Assembly: GCF_000515335.1 (NCBI RefSeq)
Contig: NZ_KI911563.1
Coordinates: 2,235,604 to 2,299,603, forward strand
Reading direction: 5' to 3'
DNA: 64,000 bases
Origin: Cohnella panacarvi Gsoil 349
GTDB lineage: Bacteria > Bacillota > Bacilli > Paenibacillales > Paenibacillaceae
Shown here piece by piece: positions 54,229 to 62,829 of this stretch (position 1 is its first letter; each line of letters opens with the position of its first letter). Below the pieces are notes generated by a model. The model did not search any database, was not told the DNA's origin, and saw nothing but the letters and a program-made list of their open reading frames with translations. Position numbers and translations under genes: made by a program.

Positions 54229-56885
54229 ACGACCCCTCCTAGAGATTCGGACTTTTCCGCCTCATGGCGGAGCCCCTGAATACGGCCATGATGATACACG
54301 ATCGCGTCATAATAGAAGAGCGGGTTTCGATCGAAGGAATTCATGAGTCCGACGATTTCGCCGTCCAGCTTGTCGCTGTTATATACCGCGACCATTACCC
54401 GGCGGTCCGCGAACCAAGGATTCGGACAAGCGATGAAGGCATAGTAGTCGCCCTCGTAAGATTGCCCCTTCCAGGTTAGCCGCTCGGGCTCAAGCTTTAG
54501 TCCGATCGCCTCCAGCAGCCTTTGCTGTTGCACGCTCGGGCTACGGGCATCGACGATGAAGATATAGTTGCTTTCGCTCGTATGCTCTAAGTTCAACTCC
54601 GACTCCCGGCAAGACTCGTATTTGTAATATATATACCGATCGCGAATCGGATTCTGCAGCAGGTACGACAGCTTCGTCGTGAACGGGCTGCGTCCGGAAG
54701 GCTTCACGACCGTGCAGGGCCCCGTGTACAGCCGCTTGATTCCAAGCTGCGTCTCATCGACGCCGATGGCGTCGTAAGCGGCGATGAAAGCCTCCTTCGA
54801 TAGATTCGATACGGACAGCGAAGCGGCAGCGTCGCCGATCGATAACGTCGCCCGAGAATACCGACTCAACCGCGCGGACGCTCTCCTGCCGTTCACCAGC
54901 AGGGTGATCTCCGAATCCAGCCCCATCTCCTCGGGACTTAACAGCAATTCCAGCTCGCTCACATTATCGGCGCGAATCTCCACTTCTTGCCGCGAGAGTA
55001 TCCTGGCTTTCACGTTCGCTCGCTCTTTCAAATCGACAATGCGCTTCACCCGAAGCCAATGGGACTTGGAGAAGCACGGCTCCAACACCATAAAGTCGAT
55101 CTCCCGAGGATATCTTTCCTTGTCCGTTGCGACCAACCGGCGCATCAGCGTTCGGGAATTGTGCAGCGTGTTGAATTCGTTGTGGAAAAACCCGGCGTAC
55201 AGCTTGATATGCGATTTCTTCATTCGTTGGAGCAAGTTGATCTTGCGCGCGCTGTTGAAAAACCAGTTCTCGTCGCTGCAAAGCCCGTATACGGTCGTAT
55301 TGCCCAGGTTGTCGAACCATTCGTACTGCGGTTCATTCGCGTCGATCCTTGCGTCCCCGATTATCGTCGCGATGCCCGCGAACAAGTCGGGCGCGATAAA
55401 GCCGAGCCGATACGCTTTCATTGCGCCGGTGCAAAATCCGATGCCGTATATTCTGTCGCGGTCCGCATTCAGCTCCTGCACGATCTCTCCGATCGTGCGA
55501 ATGACCCCGATATCGTCCGTATAGTTCAATCTGCCGATGCCCACCATCTGCACGATTATCGCTTCCGTGAACGAGAAACGCTTCGTCCAAGGCAGATCGG
55601 AGGGGAAGTTGCGTCCTTGGGCGTCATGGAAATAGACGACTAGCGGGTACTTGCGGTCCGGGTCGTAATGCTCCGGCAAATTGACGACGTAAGCGATAGA
55701 CGCGTCCTTCGTGTCTTTGAGGCGATAGACGGCATAGCGGGCCTTGAATACTTCCGAGTACGTTCGAAGATATAGCCTCTCGGGAGCGTTCATGCTTGCG
55801 CGGAACTCCGCCATTCTCTCTAGCAGCGAGTCGTACACCTCGTAAGGGACCAATTGGTTCACCTCTTGGAACGACTGGGGCAGCTCCATCATTTGTCGCA
55901 TCGAAGAGATGATATCCTCTCGCAAGTCTTGCCTGCCGGCCGCTTGGCGAAGCAGGCTGTCCCGTTCCTCCGCGAAGTCCCCGCACAACAAATGTACGGG
56001 TTTGCAGCGAACGCCCGCGCCGTCCTCCGATCCTTCGGCAACGATGCGCAGCGTGCCGCTTGCCGCTTCGGGGATCGGCAGCGTTGTCGCTTGGCCCGAC
56101 TCGGTCCGAACCGTCGCCAGCGTCCGGCCGTCCGCGCTTTCGAGCCGCACCAAGACAGGCTGCCCGCCTTCCCCGCGAAGATAGGACGACAGCACGATCA
56201 GTCGAAGCTGCTCTCCGCCCTTGACGTTCACTCTCTCCGGAGCGATCCACGCGGAACGCTCAAGCGTATCGATCAGCTCCGGGTCGATGAACTCGTAATT
56301 CGCGGATTCGCTCCGCAATCGGCGCAACGGCTGGAGCTTGACGATGAATTCCTGCGTCGTCAAGGATACCCTCAAGCGCAGCGGAAGTTCCGCCAGAACG
56401 ACGTTGTTGCCCGCTTTGAACCGCACCCTCGCGAGCAAGTCCTTCACCACGAAATCCTCGTTGCCTGCGATCACCAATTCGCCGTTAATCCACAACCGGA
56501 TCGGGGACGGCATGTAGGTCAAAATTTTGATCAGCGCTTCGCTGTCCTCCATCGCATACACGTTGCATACGGCATACAACCACTTGTCCGGCTCCGGATT
56601 GAACATTTTGCCCGGCTTGTTCGGATCTTGATGAACCTCGATCAAGTCCGAATTGTAATGGCGCCAATTCTGTTCCAATTTCTCGACCGGCAATGTCGAG
56701 GTTTCATACACGTATATCGTTCTTCCGTCCTCGCCCAAGTAAGGCTTCGTGCCCCAGGGTCCCGCATTCGGAATCGTCACCGCCTTGACCATCCATCTCG
56801 ATAACGTCGCAGGCTCGGTTGCTCCGAACGTGATCGGGTAGTGGACCGTGGTGACCAAGTTCTCCAAATACTCGTTTAATCCCAT
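54225..56885 (-). CDS. Large alpha/beta-hydrolase-like protein with GxCxG elbow
   Basis: An 886-residue cytoplasmic protein of unknown activity. About 1-400 is beta-rich with no recognised domain; it includes LWINGELVIAGNEDF and, like some carbohydrate-binding domains, a jelly-roll-like pattern. An esterase/prolyl-oligopeptidase-like domain (about 400-620) opens IAYVVNLPEHYDPDRKYPLVVYFHDAQGR and has the elbow IYGIGFCTGAMKAY, with Cys485 in the usual Ser place, and a late His568 in AGFFHNEFN. The C-terminal 270 residues are unassigned. Start ATG (56885) has AAGGTGAG upstream and overlaps the end of cysC by 10 bp. No signal peptide. Confidence 0.78.
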   Translation of the reverse strand: MGLNEYLENLVTTVHYPITFGATEPATLSRWMVKAVTIPNAGPWGTKPYLGEDGRTIYVYETSTLPVEKLEQNWRHYNSDLIEVHQDPNKPGKMFNPEPDKWLYAVCNVYAMEDSEALIKILTYMPSPIRLWINGELVIAGNEDFVVKDLLARVRFKAGNNVVLAELPLRLRVSLTTQEFIVKLQPLRRLRSESANYEFIDPELIDTLERSAWIAPERVNVKGGEQLRLIVLSSYLRGEGGQPVLVRLESADGRTLATVRTESGQATTLPIPEAASGTLRIVAEGSEDGAGVRCKPVHLLCGDFAEERDSLLRQAAGRQDLREDIISSMRQMMELPQSFQEVNQLVPYEVYDSLLERMAEFRASMNAPERLYLRTYSEVFKARYAVYRLKDTKDASIAYVVNLPEHYDPDRKYPLVVYFHDAQGRNFPSDLPWTKRFSFTEAIIVQMVGIGRLNYTDDIGVIRTIGEIVQELNADRDRIYGIGFCTGAMKAYRLGFIAPDLFAGIATIIGDARIDANEPQYEWFDNLGNTTVYGLCSDENWFFNSARKINLLQRMKKSHIKLYAGFFHNEFNTLHNSRTLMRRLVATDKERYPREIDFMVLEPCFSKSHWLRVKRIVDLKERANVKARILSRQEVEIRADNVSELELLLSPEEMGLDSEITLLVNGRRASARLSRYSRATLSIGDAAASLSVSNLSKEAFIAAYDAIGVDETQLGIKRLYTGPCTVVKPSGRSPFTTKLSYLLQNPIRDRYIYYKYESCRESELNLEHTSESNYIFIVDARSPSVQQQRLLEAIGLKLEPERLTWKGQSYEGDYYAFIACPNPWFADRRVMVAVYNSDKLDGEIVGLMNSFDRNPLFYYDAIVYHHGRIQGLRHEAEKSESLGGVV

Positions 56886-57502
56886 AGCGCGCTCACCTTC
56901 TTCCTCGGAATGAGACCGCTGGCCGACAAATAAAGAACGATTGCTTCGCAGCATTGGTCCACGGTTTGCTCGTCCGTCCGCAGCACGATCTCCGGACTTA
57001 AAGGCGGCTCGTAGTCGCTGTCGACGCCCGTGAAGTTCTTCATTGTCCCTTCTTTCGCGCGTTTGTAATGGCCTTTCGGATCCCGTCTGGCGCATTCCTC
57101 GATGGGGCACTCCACGTACACCTCGATGAATTCTCGCGGAGCGAACCGCGCCCTTACGCCTTCCCTGTCCTCGCGGAAAGGAGAGATGAACGAAGCCAGC
57201 GTCGCGATGCCCGCCTCCACGAACAGCTTCGATATTTCGCCCGCCCTGCGGATGTTCTCGCGCCGTTCCTCTCTGGAAAATCCGAGGTTGCTGTTGATGC
57301 CGTGCCGAAGATTGTCTCCGTCGAGGACGAAGGATCGGATATGCATTTCGTGCAGTTTTCGCTCCAACTCGTAAGCGAGCGTCGACTTGCCCGCTCCGGA
57401 CAGCCCGGTGAACCAGAGCACGAAGCTCGGATGCTGATTCAAGACGCAGCGATCTTCCCGGTTAATCTTGGACGACTGCCAGACGACCGAAGGATGGTTC
57501 AT
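56876..57502 (-). CDS. cysC: Adenylyl-sulfate (APS) kinase
   Basis: A 208-residue kinase turning APS into PAPS, the sulfate donor of sulfotransferases. Walker A is WFTGLSGAGKSTLAYEL (near residue 35), followed by VLDGDNLRHGINSNLGFS and FISPFREDREGVR, all diagnostic. The start (GGAGGAGG upstream) lies within the sulfotransferase gene, a 41-bp overlap. No ATP sulfurylase gene is in the window; the APS would come from the general pathway. Its place in this operon indicates that PAPS is needed for the product. Confidence 0.94.
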   Translation of the reverse strand: MNHPSVVWQSSKINREDRCVLNQHPSFVLWFTGLSGAGKSTLAYELERKLHEMHIRSFVLDGDNLRHGINSNLGFSREERRENIRRAGEISKLFVEAGIATLASFISPFREDREGVRARFAPREFIEVYVECPIEECARRDPKGHYKRAKEGTMKNFTGVDSDYEPPLSPEIVLRTDEQTVDQCCEAIVLYLSASGLIPRKKVSALWD

Positions 57503-58274
57503 GGCGGTCCTCCTCCCCCTCAGAAGTCAGGTACCCCAACTGTCGCATGCGCTCTCCGCATATTTCGAGAATGACGTTCCGATCCTCGTCCGATATCGAT
57601 TCGTTCGACGTGCTGCCGACCTTGTGACTCATGACGTTGAGGATTTGCTGCCTTGGCACTTTGGCGCAGGCTTCGACCGTATCCAATGTGGCAGGGTCCT
57701 TGCGAATGAGATTCTCGTATACGATCAGATGCGACTTCGGATCGCTGCCCGCCAGAGCCAAATAGCCGCCCGTATTGTGATTCCACTTGTTAGCCGTCGT
57801 TCTGACGTCGTCCTTATACCAGCCCCGGCAGTTCATCAAGCTTTGCCAGGTATGGATCGGATTTCGGACGACCAGCAGAAACTCCGCTTCGGGATAACAT
57901 TTGCGCAGCAGCTTCAGCTCCTGCTCCCCGTAGCGCACTTCCTTAAACCCGATCGTGTCGTGGGAATCCCGGTACTGCGAATACAGCGCGTTCAGGAACG
58001 CTCGAACGGATTCCACGACCCCTTGCTCCACGAACGGGAACTCCGGCGTCATCGTCGCGGTCCATACGTTCGGATTCTCGTCGCTGCCGAAATAGGCGTT
58101 CCGTTCCTTGCGATAATCCAGAGAGTACGTGCGAACCTGCTTGTAGATGTCCAGGAAGTTCGTAACGACGCCCTGGTGCTCGCCCCATATCAAATTTTCC
58201 TTGCGGCTGTTGACGATTCTCTGCAGCAGCGTGGAACCGGATCGATGCACGGCTGCGGAAATGATAATATCCAC
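57462..58274 (-). CDS. PAPS-dependent sulfotransferase
   Basis: A 270-residue sulfotransferase. The 5'-phosphosulfate loop is HRSGSTLLQRI at residues 10-20, and the 3'-phosphate-binding part is VVRNPIHTWQSLMN near 140. Acceptor unknown. The start is a GTG (58274) with GAGGGGAG upstream, 5 nt past the kinase stop; the open frame runs 97 codons further, over the kinase gene, which is shadow. Confidence 0.85.
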   Translation of the reverse strand: MDIIISAAVHRSGSTLLQRIVNSRKENLIWGEHQGVVTNFLDIYKQVRTYSLDYRKERNAYFGSDENPNVWTATMTPEFPFVEQGVVESVRAFLNALYSQYRDSHDTIGFKEVRYGEQELKLLRKCYPEAEFLLVVRNPIHTWQSLMNCRGWYKDDVRTTANKWNHNTGGYLALAGSDPKSHLIVYENLIRKDPATLDTVEACAKVPRQQILNVMSHKVGSTSNESISDEDRNVILEICGERMRQLGYLTSEGEEDRHEPSFGRLAVVQD

Positions 58275-58279
58275 CTTCG

Positions 58280-58996
58280 TTACACTCCCCTCGTGCGGTT
58301 GTCCGCTTGAAATAGGCGCGAAGCCGCCGCTTCCGTCCTTTGCGAAATATAGGCTTTCACGACTTCGTTCGCCTTGCGCGAAGAATCCTGAACGAATAAG
58401 ACCGTCGTATCCCGCAGCAAGCTCTTGTCGGAGAAGATCCGCGCGTATTCGTCCCGCATTCGCGTCAAATACAGCAGATCCCGTTCGGCCGACCGCATGT
58501 TTGTACGAACGGGCCTTCCGGGATGAAATAGCCTTTTGCCCCGGGATTGAATGCGCTCGTTGCATGTCTCGGGCGGCGTATCGAAGAAGACGACCATATC
58601 CGGTTTCCGTACCCGGAACCGCCCTAGTCGGCTAAGCCTTGCCCCGGCGCCATTGACGACGTCGCGGGTCATTCCCGTATAGACGTACCGATCCGCGATG
58701 ACGATTCGATTCCGTCTAAGCTTCGGAACCATAAAGAACCAGTAATCGATGAGGAAGCTGAACCATTGCCATAAGCTGTAGACGGTCGGCGTCAACAGAC
58801 GAAGCCTGCGCATCACGCCGATCACGCCTCGGATGAATCGGTTGGAATTCCACTCGGCTACGGATACCGGATAGCCTTGGGAGACGAGATCTTTCGTCAA
58901 CTGGGCAATGCCTTCGCTTTTGCCCGATCCGCTTATGCCTTCGTAGACGATGAGAATTCCTTTGTTCGGATTCCTTACCCATCGGTCATGTCTCAT
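58280..58996 (-). CDS. Thymidylate-kinase-like P-loop kinase
   Basis: A 238-residue kinase. Walker A is IVYEGISGSGKSEGIAQL, with ADRYVYTGMTRD (the DRY/H segment of dTMP kinases) and FFDTPPETCNERIQSRGK (lid). It is too divergent for housekeeping tmk and probably phosphorylates a nucleotide or another small molecule in this pathway. The ATG has AAGGGTGGG upstream; the frame's first 55 codons are not used. Confidence 0.82.
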   Translation of the reverse strand: MRHDRWVRNPNKGILIVYEGISGSGKSEGIAQLTKDLVSQGYPVSVAEWNSNRFIRGVIGVMRRLRLLTPTVYSLWQWFSFLIDYWFFMVPKLRRNRIVIADRYVYTGMTRDVVNGAGARLSRLGRFRVRKPDMVVFFDTPPETCNERIQSRGKRLFHPGRPVRTNMRSAERDLLYLTRMRDEYARIFSDKSLLRDTTVLFVQDSSRKANEVVKAYISQRTEAAASRLFQADNRTRGV

Positions 58997-59010
58997 ATAC
59001 CCACCCTTCG

Positions 59011-60120
59011 TCATCCGACATTGGACCGATATTGGGCAGCGAAGTCCGCGTACGCTCCTCTCGCGGCCATGAGATTCTCGTGCAGGCGCTCCAGCATTCC
59101 CAGCGAGTAATCCGCCTGCTTCCATTGCTCGTATGGAACGCCGAATCCGAGCGTTGCCCACATCTCGGTATTCCTCCGTTCGTGCTCGCCGAAAGGCTCC
59201 AGCATGATAAGCGGCGTCGCCGAAGCCAACGAGTCGATCATCGTGCCCGCTCCCGGCTTGCCGATAATGCCTCGGGTTTTCCCGGTAACGTCGAACAGCT
59301 CGTGATGGGATTCCCGGCTAGCGAATGCGACGGGCTTCCCCTGCACGACCTCTCCGAAGGGAGGGAATATGTGGCCGCCCGCTTCGTCGCGACGCCAAGG
59401 CGACCAAGAAGGATCCATCATGAAAAATCGGTCTCCCGCAGCGCCGCCCGCCGCTTCTTCCGTCTCGTACACGACGATGTCCAGCGGAATGCCTTGCGCG
59501 CGCAATTCGGGTATTTTGCTCTGATAAGTTCCCATCCCCCAACCGCCGCCATGGATGACGAACCGAGGCTCCCTCTCCCGATAAGGGATCGGCGGCGCGT
59601 CGTTAACGGCAATCGGAGTCGCGAGCTTCATCTTCTCCGTATCGTAAATCCAAGTCTCGCGATAGCCCGCGGCATAATCCGGCTCGAAGTGCTTCAAGCT
59701 TGTCCAAGAAGGAGGCAGACCGCAATCGACGTAGACGATCTCCGCGTTCACCGTCTCGGGGTGCACTTTGTCCCGGTACCGGTTCACGACGTGCAGCCAG
59801 TGGCCGGAGAAGACGAGAAAATCGCGTCGCCCTTCCGCGGCCCACTCGCCCAGCAACGCATCGATCGTCTCTTCGTCGACGGTCTTCGTCATGTCCATCG
59901 GCATCTTCGCCGAGAATTGCGCGAACGGGAAGCTGCGATGGCAAGCCTGCTTGCTGCGCAGCACTTGATCGAGCTTATCCGGCAGGATAACGTTCTCGAA
60001 CACGCATACGTCCGCGCGCACGCCCAGACGTTGAAGTCGTCTCGCGATCAGCAAACCGGGCACATACAGTCCGAGACCGAACCCGGAGCACAATAGCGTT
60101 ACCGTTCTCTGCTTCGTCAT
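59011..60120 (-). CDS. Glycosyltransferase-like protein (GT-B, UGT-like)
   Basis: A 369-residue protein with a GT-B type layout. The N-terminus LLCSGFGLGLYVPGLLIARRLQRLG is of the nucleotide-sugar glycosyltransferase kind, and the C-terminal part has GIIGKPGAGTMIDSLASATPLIMLEPFGEHERRN, similar to the donor-binding motif of UGT/MurG-like enzymes. Donor and acceptor unknown. AGGAG precedes the ATG; the longer frame overlaps the upstream gene and is not used. Confidence 0.78.
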   Translation of the reverse strand: MTKQRTVTLLCSGFGLGLYVPGLLIARRLQRLGVRADVCVFENVILPDKLDQVLRSKQACHRSFPFAQFSAKMPMDMTKTVDEETIDALLGEWAAEGRRDFLVFSGHWLHVVNRYRDKVHPETVNAEIVYVDCGLPPSWTSLKHFEPDYAAGYRETWIYDTEKMKLATPIAVNDAPPIPYREREPRFVIHGGGWGMGTYQSKIPELRAQGIPLDIVVYETEEAAGGAAGDRFFMMDPSWSPWRRDEAGGHIFPPFGEVVQGKPVAFASRESHHELFDVTGKTRGIIGKPGAGTMIDSLASATPLIMLEPFGEHERRNTEMWATLGFGVPYEQWKQADYSLGMLERLHENLMAARGAYADFAAQYRSNVG

Positions 60121-60131
60121 AGGCTTGTCTC

Positions 60132-61277
60132 CTAGCTGAACTTGGCTGCCTGGAATCTTCTGAAGCCCGCGACTTGCCGCTCGTCGATCGCCGAGATCCG
60201 ATTGACGTCGAACAACCGGGTGAAGAAGTCGAACTCCCATACCGACGGCTCTTCGTTCTCGATCGCGTAATGATCCAAGTAGCCTAGATCATCCGGCTGC
60301 AGCTGCCGAACGACGTCCTCCGGCACCGAATCTCCGAACATCATCGCGATGTAGTGGAAGTTGTAATAGACGATTTTCTCCAGGTTGTAATGCTTGACTC
60401 TCTCTACGAACACGTTCCAGTCGATCTCCTGCCCGAATTTGCGAATGTACATATGAAGGTCGGCGAACTTATAGATTTTCAAGTCTTTAAGGCTCGTGAT
60501 CCATACCATGAGCGCCGCTTCCTTGTACAGGTGGCAGCAGAGTTGGATCATGTTGTCCGCGTGATCGAGCCTGTAGCCCGTTGCGCCGTGAATGTCGATC
60601 GGAACCGCCCGGGCGATCAGTTCACGGGTCGGCACTTTGTACGGACAATTGCCTCGCCATAGAATGTCGTGATTGACGTCGATTTCGACGAGCGGGGCGA
60701 ACGGGTTATCGCTCAGCTGCAGAAACTCCTGAATCTCGTGCGTCGTCATCTGCTGAACGAGCTTCGCCTTGCGGGTCGCTTCGGTAATCTCGTGCTTCGC
60801 GGCATCGTAATGCCCCTGAACGTAACCTAGTCCTTCCAGCGCGGCGGTAACCCCGTTGACATCGTCCAATTGCATCAGGAAGTCGAGATCGTTGAACAAC
60901 CGGGTCTCGATCGACGGATAGACGACGTTCACCAGTAGATTGCCCTTCAGAATCGCGAGCACCAGCTTTTCCTTCTCGAACGCCCGGAGCGCTTCCGCCA
61001 GCTTGCGGGCATAGTAACCGTTGCGTTCGCGGTACACTTCCCACTGCATATTCATCAAGCGTTTCAGCTCGGCTTCCAATCCCTCGAACAGATCGAATTT
61101 ATTCAAGTTGTAGCGCAGCATGTTGAGCGTCCTGTGGGTAACCATCTGGTAGATGACTTCCGCCCATTCGATCCGGGACGTCACCAGCTTCGTCAGCGCT
61201 TCCCGCTGCGACTCGTCGATCTCCACCGATGCCATCAATACGAGCTGTCTTTCGGGCGATAATTGATTGCGGTTCAT
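60132..61277 (-). CDS. NTP_transf_5 nucleotidyltransferase family protein
   Basis: A 381-residue protein of the PF14907-type family. The central part has LAILKGNLLVNVVYPSIETRLFNDLDFLM, with the family's DLDFL metal site near residue 128, and a helical C-terminal half. Related proteins occur as tailoring genes in several peptide biosynthesis clusters, including lasso peptide clusters of Paenibacillus; their chemistry is unproven. Its start overlaps the ligase stop by 4 bp. Confidence 0.8.
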   Translation of the reverse strand: MNRNQLSPERQLVLMASVEIDESQREALTKLVTSRIEWAEVIYQMVTHRTLNMLRYNLNKFDLFEGLEAELKRLMNMQWEVYRERNGYYARKLAEALRAFEKEKLVLAILKGNLLVNVVYPSIETRLFNDLDFLMQLDDVNGVTAALEGLGYVQGHYDAAKHEITEATRKAKLVQQMTTHEIQEFLQLSDNPFAPLVEIDVNHDILWRGNCPYKVPTRELIARAVPIDIHGATGYRLDHADNMIQLCCHLYKEAALMVWITSLKDLKIYKFADLHMYIRKFGQEIDWNVFVERVKHYNLEKIVYYNFHYIAMMFGDSVPEDVVRQLQPDDLGYLDHYAIENEEPSVWEFDFFTRLFDVNRISAIDERQVAGFRRFQAAKFS

Positions 61278-62806
61278 AACACGGCCTCCTCTTGGGTTAT
61301 CAGATGGCGATACAGCGCTTTAACTTCGTTCTTGTTGATCTTCCCGATCACGTTCCGCGGAATTTGATCGACAATGTGAATCTCCTTCGGCACTTTCCGG
61401 TCCTCCAGCTGCGCGAAACACCACTTGTACAATTGTCTCGAATCCGCGCTAACGTCGGCCTTCAAGCAGACGAACGCCACGATTTTCTGTCCCAGCTTCT
61501 CGTCCTCGATGCCCATGACGACCGTTTCCTTCACGGAAGGATGCTTCAGCAGCACCTCCTCGATATCGATCGGATAAGCCCGGCTGCCGCCTTGCATGAT
61601 CATGTCGTCGTTGCGGCTGAGCACGAAGTATAATCCGTTCTCGTCCCTGTACCCGACGTCTTTCACCCGAACCCCCCACGGCGTCAACACTTCCGCGGTC
61701 AACGCCGGGGCCTTGTAGTACCCGTTCATGACATAATCGCTTGTAATGTAGATTTCGCCGGTCTCGCCGTCGTCCGCCTCCGAGCCGTCTTCCCGAAGGA
61801 CGCGGACGCCGCAGCCCTTGATCGGCTTGCCGATGACGCAAGGCCGGCTCGTGACGTCCTCGTGTTCGCCGAACGTCACTCTGGCGACCGCTTCCGACGT
61901 CCCGTAGGCGTTGTATACTTTCACGCGGGGGAATTGCTTGGCGGCCGCTTGATAGATATGGAGCGAGTTCACCATGCCGCCGATCAGCACCCTTCGCAGG
62001 GAACTGACGTCGTAGTTATGGAAGCCCGGATACTCTAACGTCTGCAGCAGCATCGTCCGGACGATATAGAACTGAGTAGCCTTATAATCTTGAATCGCTT
62101 TGAGGAAAATGGCGGGGTGAAACACGTTGTTCAGCAGAATGATGCCGCCTCCCCGGCTAATGGCCATGAGCACGTCTCCCGCAAGCGGGCTGGCTTGAGC
62201 CAGCGATCGCGGAACGATCGTCCGGTCCTCGGAAGTGAAGTTCAGATGATCCGCGACCGCGAGCGCGTTGCCGACGATCGCGTCGTTCGAGAGCACGATG
62301 CCCTTCGGCCGCGACGTGGACCCCGACGTGAAGCAGATGCCGAACGTGTTCTCGTCGATTCCCGACAGCTCTCGGCGTTCCTTGTTCGGGAACTCGTGAA
62401 TGCGAAAGCTCCCCTCCGCCTGAAGTTCCAATACGATGCGGATATTCAGCCGGTCGATATGATCGCGAATCGCTTCCAGCCCTGCGGCGTCCGTAATGAG
62501 CAACTCGATATCGGTATGGTCGAGCAATTCGATCAGCGCTTCGCCTTTGAATTGATAGGATAAGGAGACGAACGCCTTCTTGCGCTTGTTCAAGGCGAGC
62601 ATACCCGTAATAAACTCCGTGCAATTGGGCAAGAAAACTCCGCCCATCGTGAAGTCGTAAGTTTCGAGCATCCGCTCGAATTCGAGCGCCTTGCGGTAAA
62701 TATCCTCGTACGTGAACGATTCGTCCTTGTAGATCAGCAGAATATGGTCCCGGTACTTGTCGCGGCTTGCTTCGAACAAGCGCCATGGCGAATTCGGCTC
62801 GGCCAT
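61274..62806 (-). CDS. AMP-forming acyl/aryl ligase (ANL superfamily)
   Basis: A 510-residue enzyme of the acyl-CoA synthetase / NRPS adenylation superfamily. Motifs: P-loop CFTSGSTSRPKGIVLSN (near 160), YNAYGTSEAVARVTFGE, the Asp in VKDVGYRDENGLYFVLSR, and the catalytic Lys in NVIGKINKNEV near the C-terminus. It activates a carboxylic acid, presumably for transfer to CoA or a carrier protein; no carrier gene is in the window. AAGGAGG precedes the ATG. Confidence 0.88.
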   Translation of the reverse strand: MAEPNSPWRLFEASRDKYRDHILLIYKDESFTYEDIYRKALEFERMLETYDFTMGGVFLPNCTEFITGMLALNKRKKAFVSLSYQFKGEALIELLDHTDIELLITDAAGLEAIRDHIDRLNIRIVLELQAEGSFRIHEFPNKERRELSGIDENTFGICFTSGSTSRPKGIVLSNDAIVGNALAVADHLNFTSEDRTIVPRSLAQASPLAGDVLMAISRGGGIILLNNVFHPAIFLKAIQDYKATQFYIVRTMLLQTLEYPGFHNYDVSSLRRVLIGGMVNSLHIYQAAAKQFPRVKVYNAYGTSEAVARVTFGEHEDVTSRPCVIGKPIKGCGVRVLREDGSEADDGETGEIYITSDYVMNGYYKAPALTAEVLTPWGVRVKDVGYRDENGLYFVLSRNDDMIMQGGSRAYPIDIEEVLLKHPSVKETVVMGIEDEKLGQKIVAFVCLKADVSADSRQLYKWCFAQLEDRKVPKEIHIVDQIPRNVIGKINKNEVKALYRHLITQEEAVL

Positions 62807-62829
62807 CTCGATCCCTCCTTCGGTTCTCG

